NCBI GenBank assembly: GCA_030761205.1
Contig: JAULJL010000001.1
Coordinates: 34,481,145-34,545,144, forward strand
Length of the DNA stretch: 64,000 nt
Direction of reading: 5' to 3'
From: Fremontodendron californicum
Taxonomy: Eukaryota; Streptophyta; Magnoliopsida; Malvales; Malvaceae
Shown here: piece by piece, positions 57,885 to 64,000 of the stretch
Layout of the letters: each line of letters starts with the position of its first letter
Position numbering within the stretch: position 1 is the stretch's first letter
Made by a program: the position numbers and the translations under genes
Notes under the pieces: model-generated
The model's database searches: none
Told to the model about the DNA's origin: nothing
What the model saw: the letters and a program-made list of their open reading frames with translations, nothing else

Positions 57885-58100
57885 ACCTAAATGACCCGAA
57901 CGATCAAACCCAAATGATATGAGTGACAAACCCGAAATGACCGCAGTGTCAAACCCGAATGACCCGAACCCGAATAATTCAGGTGTCAAACCCGAAGGAC
58001 CCAAATCGAAATGACCCGAACCCGAAAATGAAATGATCCAAACCCGAAATGACCCAAAATTTTTCGAATCCAAATTGACCCGACCCGAACCCAACCCACT
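57885..58100. repeat. CCCGAA-rich tract (right arm)
   Basis: Same units as 55610-55865, in the same orientation (AAACCCGAATGACCCGAAC and variants). A minus-strand Gly/Phe/Ser-rich frame here is a by-product of the repeat. Confidence 0.6.
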
Positions 58101-58109
58101 CAATTAACA

Positions 58110-60435
58110 GTCTACTTCAACTCAATTATTCATTAATTTCTTTAATACTTCCCCTTTTTTTTTTAAAATTCATTTCAAGTCATAAGATAAAATCTCTACA
58201 AAATGTTACTATTAACTAGTAAAAACTTCATGCTAAAAAGTTATAAATCGCTTATATAGTTATATCATAAGATAAATGTCTTTACTATCCTCCAATCCAC
58301 AATAGAATTAGAGCATTATTTATAAAAAAAAAATGACAATAATTTTACATGTATTTACTACTCAAAATTGACATTTATGTTAATTTTTTTTGACTAAAAT
58401 ACTTTATGTGACTTAATACAAACATTTTTTTTACAAGTAGTTTAGGGCACTTAAATAAAACGAATGAGGCTAGCACTTATTAAAATTTAGTAAACACATG
58501 TGAATTAATAAACGAAATTTACATCCAAATTAAACCAACGCAATAATATCTATACTATAAGGGAGGAAAACTAAAAAGAGAAAAAAAAATGGAGGAAAAG
58601 CTTTGAAATCGTCCTCAATAGCTTTTCATATATGAAATTTGGTTAATATATGCTTAACTTTTTTAATTGATGATAATTTAACAACGATGAATTTATCACA
58701 AAGGCATAAAAAATTACACAATATCATAGGATAAGATATGGGTTTTATTTCAAAGATAGTCTAAACTTGCTAGTAAAATGAAGATGAATATAACATAATC
58801 ATTTTGCTTTAAAATATAGTTTAAGTTTTGTCTTTGATTTAATTTCTTTCTCGAACGATTTTAAAAATACATTTTTTTTATATTAACTGTATTTAAAATT
58901 TTATTTACGAAATGCTCAGCGCAAGAATCCAACTTTGATTGAGAGTTATCTCTCGATGTATAATCCAAAATCCAATTTATATTTTAATATTCTTTTAGAC
59001 ATTGGTTAGCAATTTTTATTAAAAAAAATCTCAACAAATCAACTTGGTAAAAGTTATAAAAAAAAAAAAGTAGTTTTAATATTTATAAATTATAAACAAA
59101 CTATCAACATCACTTGGAAGATTTTCACACAACTCCCTAAACCCAACTGTGGTGGACCTTTAATTGGAGGTAGCCTCAAGTTCTTTGTCCCCAAGGAATT
59201 ATTTTATAGCCTACCGCCCTCAAGTTGTGGTCCTCAATTCAAAAAATAAATTTTTATGGCCCATTGAAAGAGATGTGAAATGAACAGTTTTGGCTCTTTG
59301 CACACGTCTCTTTATTAGTTCTATATAAATAAAATAAAATAAAATAAAAGAAACAATTATCTATTATTTCTCTAATGTTGACATCAAAATCAAATTCACA
59401 CATGATGTTTGTGGAGAAGGACAAATAAAGTTGTATTCAATATTTTAATTTTTGCATTGAGTAACAAAATAAGGGTTTGTGCTATCTTTTATAAAAAAAA
59501 AACAAATATGTTATTATTGTTCATTAATAATAGTGGAATTATCGATGTAGAGTGAAAAAGAAAAAGCAATTCTGACAAACTACTGTTCTGGAAATTTTTT
59601 AATAAATCCACTTATAATAAAATTTTAAATGATCTTTAATAAATCCATTTATAATAAAATTTTAAATAATTTTTAATAAAATCAAGAACCATTAAACACA
59701 AACAAAATACCCAATAAAAATTGGGTATTAAGCATACTTTATTAAATTCAGATCGATCCGATAATTAAACCCGATTCGTTTGATAATTATGATATCAAAA
59801 TTCAGCTTTTTAAAAACAAAAATTTCACATCAAACCTTTCATAATTAAATCGATGTAGGCAATTCAAATCAACTCAATAGAAACAAGAATTTCACATCAA
59901 ACCTTTCGTTATTAAATGATCTTAATCCAAATCACTGAAAATCTTATTTAAATTCATCTCAATACGAACCGAATTTGATAAAATATCCTGTCTAGGAGCT
60001 CTATCCATCACTCACTATGAGCATTATATATTTTTAGATGTCAATTAAAATATTACTACTAGTTGAGTCATAAAGACGAAGTGTTGAATTAAGTCAGGTG
60101 CCCACGTTCGGAAGTTGAAAACTTCAGAATTTAGGTTTTCCAGTCCAAGTAGACGAAACGCCTTGGCCAAAAAATAAAATAAAAGACCCAATGGCCATAT
60201 CAATAAAGGGAAAAGAATTATATACTCAAAATTCAGTTCTCCCATTTCAATCAGACTTTGCCCATATAACATTAATGAAAAAAGAAGAAGTTGAGACATG
60301 CTTTTCACCAAATTGGATCATGTTTTAGATGTTCGAAAGCAAGATGAACAGCTTTACAATTGTTGTTCTTTCCAAAAGTTTGCAACTTCAAATCTCTTGA
60401 TTTTAGTGAGATATAATGTTTAAAATAAACGGAAC
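58110..60435. other. AT-rich intergenic DNA, no gene seen
   Basis: No convincing gene. Noted: TCTATACTATAAGGGAGG at 58549, which resembles a Helitron 5' end but has no partner; a less AT-rich block at 59100-59330; a 38-bp tandem pair near 59600-59680 (TCCACTTATAATAAAATTTT); and a hydrophobic minus frame at 60045-60311 without a recognised family. Confidence 0.35.
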
Positions 60436-60439
60436 TGAA

Positions 60440-60775
60440 GTTACATTAATGAGATTTTTTAATCATCGATTTAATCGATTAAGTCGATTGAATCAAATGA
60501 TTTAATAAAAAATTAAATATATAATTTTGATATTAAATAAATATTAAATAAAATAAATAATTAATAAAAATATGTATTTGATTTAATGATATAGTTTTTG
60601 ATATATAATCAAGAAGTTAAAGATTTAAATCTCATCAGTTACCCCAAAAAAATTACTTTTTTATCCGCTCAGTAAACACTGATTTTTCAATATGCACCGA
60701 ATTATATAAGTTTTCGATTTTTTATTAAACTGATTTGATTGATCGAACTGTATTTTTCAACACTGGTAATTGATA
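60440..60775. repeat. Dispersed ACCGG/TCGGAT family, copy 2
   Basis: Shares GATTTAATGATATAGTTTTT and AGATTTAAATCTCATCAGTT with copies 1 and 3; ends rich in ATCGATTAAGTCGATTGA-type motifs. Confidence 0.55.
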
Positions 60776-61224
60776 GAAAAGAGATTATAAAGATTGACTT
60801 TAAAATAATTATAAAAAAAAAAAAAAAAAACAAATTTTGCTTTCTGATTTCTGAAGAAGTTATCCTAAAATTTGCTTTGCCAACTGACTAATCTCTATTC
60901 CAAGGTGGATAATGGATATGTTGTTTCAGCAAATTTAGAATGGAGAAACCTAATGATCACCACAAATGAAAAATGAATGGCAGTTGGTGAGCTGTTGATA
61001 TGAACTGATGATCTCAAAAAAACATGGGAGCCTCTCTTTTGTGATCTCCTACCAAAATCAAAGCCTAATCCCACAAAGCCCCAAACCACAGAGCAACCTC
61101 TACATACCTCTTTGGCTCTTGCCAGTTATCTGGAGTCTTGACCCTTCACCTTTAAACTTTCTTCAAATTGAAACACAAAAGAAAAAGTCACAACCACAAG
61201 CCCTAAGCCACAAAGTACTAGCCT
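60776..61224. other. Short unique-looking stretch, no gene seen
   Basis: Contains a poly-A run (60812-60830) and a less AT-rich block at 60890-61200 with short open frames on both strands; no motif recognised. Confidence 0.35.
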
Positions 61225-61615
61225 CAGTTAGGATCAAGGTTAAAAAGGCAGGTTCGAAGATCAAACCGATTAGATTTTAGGTTTTCAGTTTACTTAAAAC
61301 AAAATTAAATATTTAAAAAATTATTTTAATATTAAATATAATAATTAATTAATAAAAATATGTATTTGATTTAATGATATGGTCTTTAATGTATAACTAA
61401 AAGGTTAAAAGTTTAAATTTCAGCAACTACAAAAACAAAAAATGAAAAATGAAAAAAAATATGTCAAGCTAGTTTTTTCGAGTTTTTACCGATTAAATCA
61501 ATTTTTTACCAATTTAACTAATACCCGATTTTATATAGTTTACCGGATCGATTAGATCTTCAATTTTTAATTCAACCGTCCGATCCAGTTTTTAATCCAA
61601 GTTAGGATGGTCTGG
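61225..61615. repeat. Dispersed ACCGG/TCGGAT family, copy 3
   Basis: Contains ATTAATAAAAATATGTATTT, GATTTAATGATATGGTCTTT and AAAGTTTAAATTTCAGCAAC, matching the other copies, with ACCGATTAAATCAATTTT at the right. Confidence 0.55.
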
Positions 61616-62100
61616 ACTGGTCATTCACTTGAAAGTTGAAACCCTAAAAATCTTCATTGACAAGTAATGATAAAGTGTGAATGAAAATCTGGAATCTTAC
61701 AACTACCATTCCAACTGCAAAAAGTTGCAAAATTCACTTTCTTTTTTATATTATTCCATTGACAGAGGGTAAAGGAGAGCTATACAATAAAGATAAAAGA
61801 AAAAAATCCCTATGATCTCCAGGGATGATGACAAAAGCTTTTTAAAAAGAAATGGAAGTCATGTGAATGTTAACTTAGAAAACATCGTCTATTTGTCTTT
61901 GGGAGAAAGCCAAAAATGCCACAATTTTCTGTTTAGAGCTCCAGGTTTTGGCTGTTTCATAATTATAATAATAAGCTCCCAATCGAAGGGTCTTGCTGAC
62001 CAAACCATCAAAGTCCAACTCTTAATAGTGACTTTATAGCATTAAATATTCAGAAGAATATGAGATTAAGAAAGCTTAATAAATCAAATTATCAGATGAA

Positions 62101-62403
62101 GGCTTCACCTTTAGGTGAATGTATTACTTTGGAATCAATAATTTGTGCATAAGTTACATGCAAGTATGGATGAAACAACCGGACTTACCGGTCGGATCGG
62201 TTGAAGCAAGAACTAGAGGGTTCAGTCCAGTATGGTGCATAAAACCGAATATTAATTGAACCGGTAAAATCAATTCAACCGGCAAAAACCGAATAAAACC
62301 AGTAAAAAACCGGCTTCACCTTTTAGTGAATGTATTACCGTATTTATCCCCCCCAAAAAAAAAAGAATGTATTACTGTAGAATCAATAATTTGTGCATAA
62401 GTT
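62101..62403. repeat. ACCGG-rich insertion flanked by a duplicated host segment
   Basis: GGCTTCACCTTTAGGTGAATG...GCATAAGTT (62101-62155) recurs, split in two, at 62312-62338 and 62365-62403. Between lie ACCGG-rich sequence (62170-62310, e.g. CCGGACTTACCGGTCGGATC) and a CCCCCCC/A-run insertion (62344-62364). Confidence 0.6.
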
Positions 62404-62726
62404 TCCTGGTGGCTGTAATCAAATACTGTCTTACGGGCACAGACTCATGCATAGTCAACTTCAAACCTCAACTAATGCTACTTTGAGGGAAAAAAATGCC
62501 CAAGATAATAAAATACTACAAATTTCCTGGTGGAAGGGATTATGTGTCTTTAACTGGACGGCTTGACTTGGGAAAATGCGGCTGTTTGAAATGATTGCAT
62601 GCACATATGACAAATGATAGCCTTAGATTAAACATGTTTTGAAGTTAAATGTGACTTCGTGGATTAGAAGGCCAATGAACTGCCACTAGGAAAATCCCGT
62701 TACCAACACTTTTCAAGGTGTTTCTT

Positions 62727-64000
62727 TCACTCTCCTTTAGCTGCAACGTCAGCTACAAAGATGCTACCTGAATCGCACCATCCGCCAAGTATATCCCTGT
62801 TAGAGCACTGCAGCATCAATTGACATAAAGACCAGTTAAAATGACTTTCATTCAATGGTAACACCAGCTAGAAACAGTTTAAATCAATGCAGACCTAGGA
62901 CAAAAAGATCCAATCTTTTCTCAGATTACATCCATGTTTAACATTTTTAAAGAAAGATACTTGGGGTGGCTTGCTAAGGATGAAAAGGAGAACATCACCA
63001 AAAGAACTAAACAAATTATTGTAACTATTAATACCAACAACCATTACCGCATGTTATAGAAGAAGGATAAAAAGGAACAAAAAGAAAAAATTATATTGAT
63101 CTTGTTACCAGGCAATGGAAGTCATATTAAGACTTCAGTACCTCACAGCATTCAGTTTTCAGCAGAGAACAGATAATAGATGGTCTTACTGCCTCACTCT
63201 CTACCCAAGATGAGCCTTAGAAGGCAATCAAGATAGAGTTGCATGGACAGAATTTGACCTCTACACTGGCCTACAAGGACCGGTGTCTGTCTCTGACAGT
63301 GTAACTATTCAGTGAGAAAAGATGTAGACATTTCATCCAGAATTTACAATGAACAAATACCTTACTGAATCCCAGCCAGTTTGAGTCTCCTCTAAATGAG
63401 AATACCTTGCTGCTTTCTTGCCACTGACCACAAAAGACCTGCAAATATTCCTTATTATTCAAAAGTAGTGCAGGATGAAACGTCACTATTACAAAGTAAA
63501 CTACTTAGCATGATAAATCCTCGTTGTCTTCCTTAGCAGATCACTACTGTGTAAGCTAATAGAAACTTAAGCAGCAATCTATTACATTTACTTAAAGAGA
63601 CAATTGACAATGAAGGTCAGAGAGATATGCCCTCATTCTTCTAAGCTAGCACCCAACTCCACACATGGAAATAAAATTGTCCACTAAGTTCAAAAGAAGT
63701 TACCTCATAGTCAACCCCTTGTACATAGATGTAATCTGAGTCAAGAGACGAGAAAGCAAGTCCAGTAATCTGCAGTACCAACAGACAACAAAAAAGAGTT
63801 ATATGTGGATGCAATTTTAAATCCCAATAGACATACAATGATGCAATCGCATGGAACTTCTCTAGCTAGAAAAGGCAGCGAGAGCTTAAGCATGAAACAA
63901 GTAACACAGGTCACACTAAGTGTTTACTCCCATCCTAAATCCATATGCTTGATGTCAAGTTGGGCAGCTTAAAAAGTACTTTGTCACAATATTTCCATCT
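62727..64000 (-). CDS. WD40-repeat protein, last three exons (partial, runs off the window)
   Basis: Three minus-strand exons with good splice sites join in phase 0. 63769-63704: ITGLAFSSLDSDYIYVQGVD then YE, acceptor TACTGCAG, donor GTAACT. 63438-63361: VFCGQWQESSKVFSFRGDSN then WLGFSK, acceptor TATTTGCAG, donor GTATTT. 62807-62727: CSNRDILGGWCDSGSIFVAD then VAAKGE and TGA, acceptor GATGCTGCAG. The pattern (hydrophobic-GLAFSS, two blade-like units, WCDSGSIFVAD) is that of the C-terminal blades of a WD40/transducin protein, and wording close to the last two exons is familiar from conserved plant WD40 proteins. I cannot name the gene. Upstream exons lie beyond 64000; the 3' UTR should lie just below 62727. 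Confidence 0.75.

Noticed and set aside
58549..58566. TCTATACTATAAGGGAGG as a Helitron 5' end
   Set aside because: It looks right, but no matching 3' terminus (stem plus CTRR) could be paired with it in the plus direction.
60045..60311. 88-codon hydrophobic minus-strand frame
   Set aside because: T-rich DNA gives Phe/Leu-rich frames by chance; no membrane-protein family recognised.
63120..63310. Alternative last exon of the WD40 gene reading CQRQTPVLVGQ
   Set aside because: The block is open for a stretch after an AG, but the 62727-62807 exon gives far better continuity (GFSK|CSNRDILGGWCDSGS) with consensus splice sites; 63120-63310 is more likely intron.
1..64000. CRISPR arrays, bacterial operons, rRNA or tRNA genes
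   Set aside because: None seen. Tandem repeats here (97 bp, 157 bp, 49 bp) lack repeat-spacer structure and the sequence is clearly plant nuclear DNA; tRNA genes cannot be fully excluded without a covariance-model scan.

Overview
This is plant nuclear DNA, most likely from a eudicot. It is AT-rich, repeat-dominated and intron-containing, with plant-specific families (a ROH1/BYPASS-like gene, a UEV1/MMZ exon, Ogre-type and chromodomain Ty3/gypsy retrotransposons). The Ogre-like element with its extra ORF upstream of gag, which resembles proteins I know mainly from Malvaceae and some other rosids, weakly suggests a malvid. The species cannot be fixed from the sequence.

Layout: (1) 1-12563 is a truncated minus-strand Ogre-like Ty3/gypsy element with a 5.1 kb LTR, an extra ORF, gag and protease remnants, and a hAT-type miniature element. 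It sits inside (2) a second minus-strand gypsy element (12564-about 15480; LTR, PBS, gag, PR). (3) 16424-26750 is a CACTA-type DNA transposon with TTT target duplications. It carries a second hAT miniature element, a nearly complete chromodomain gypsy element (19220-24610, GAATG target duplications), and captured host-gene pieces including a clean UEV1/MMZ exon. (4) 26754-36900 is a lower-repeat host island holding one intact gene, ROH1-like (34308-35516, minus), with hints of a spliced 3' UTR and a few MITEs. (5) 36900-38217, 50550-51265 and 54211-54900 are related tracts rich in CGTGTCGTGTT-like motifs that abut Helitron-like CTAG termini. (6) 39100-44279 is an apparently intact autonomous MULE: 9-bp target duplication, about 757-bp TIRs each with four alternating hairpins, a two-exon 882-aa transposase and a 97-bp tandem repeat upstream of it. 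(7) 44890-49958 is a non-autonomous Athila-like LTR element carrying only a gag remnant. (8) 50-62 kb is gene-poor DNA with several short dispersed repeat families and a perfect-TSD MULE-type MITE (56933-57872). (9) 62727-64000 holds the last three exons of a WD40-protein gene on the minus strand, running off the window.

Two host genes are supported (ROH1-like, and the partial WD40 gene). The rest is mainly nested transposable elements. The insertion order can be partly reconstructed from target duplications: gypsy-2 before Ogre before hAT-A; CACTA before both hAT-B and the chromodomain gypsy element; CCCGAA-repeat element before the 940-bp MITE.
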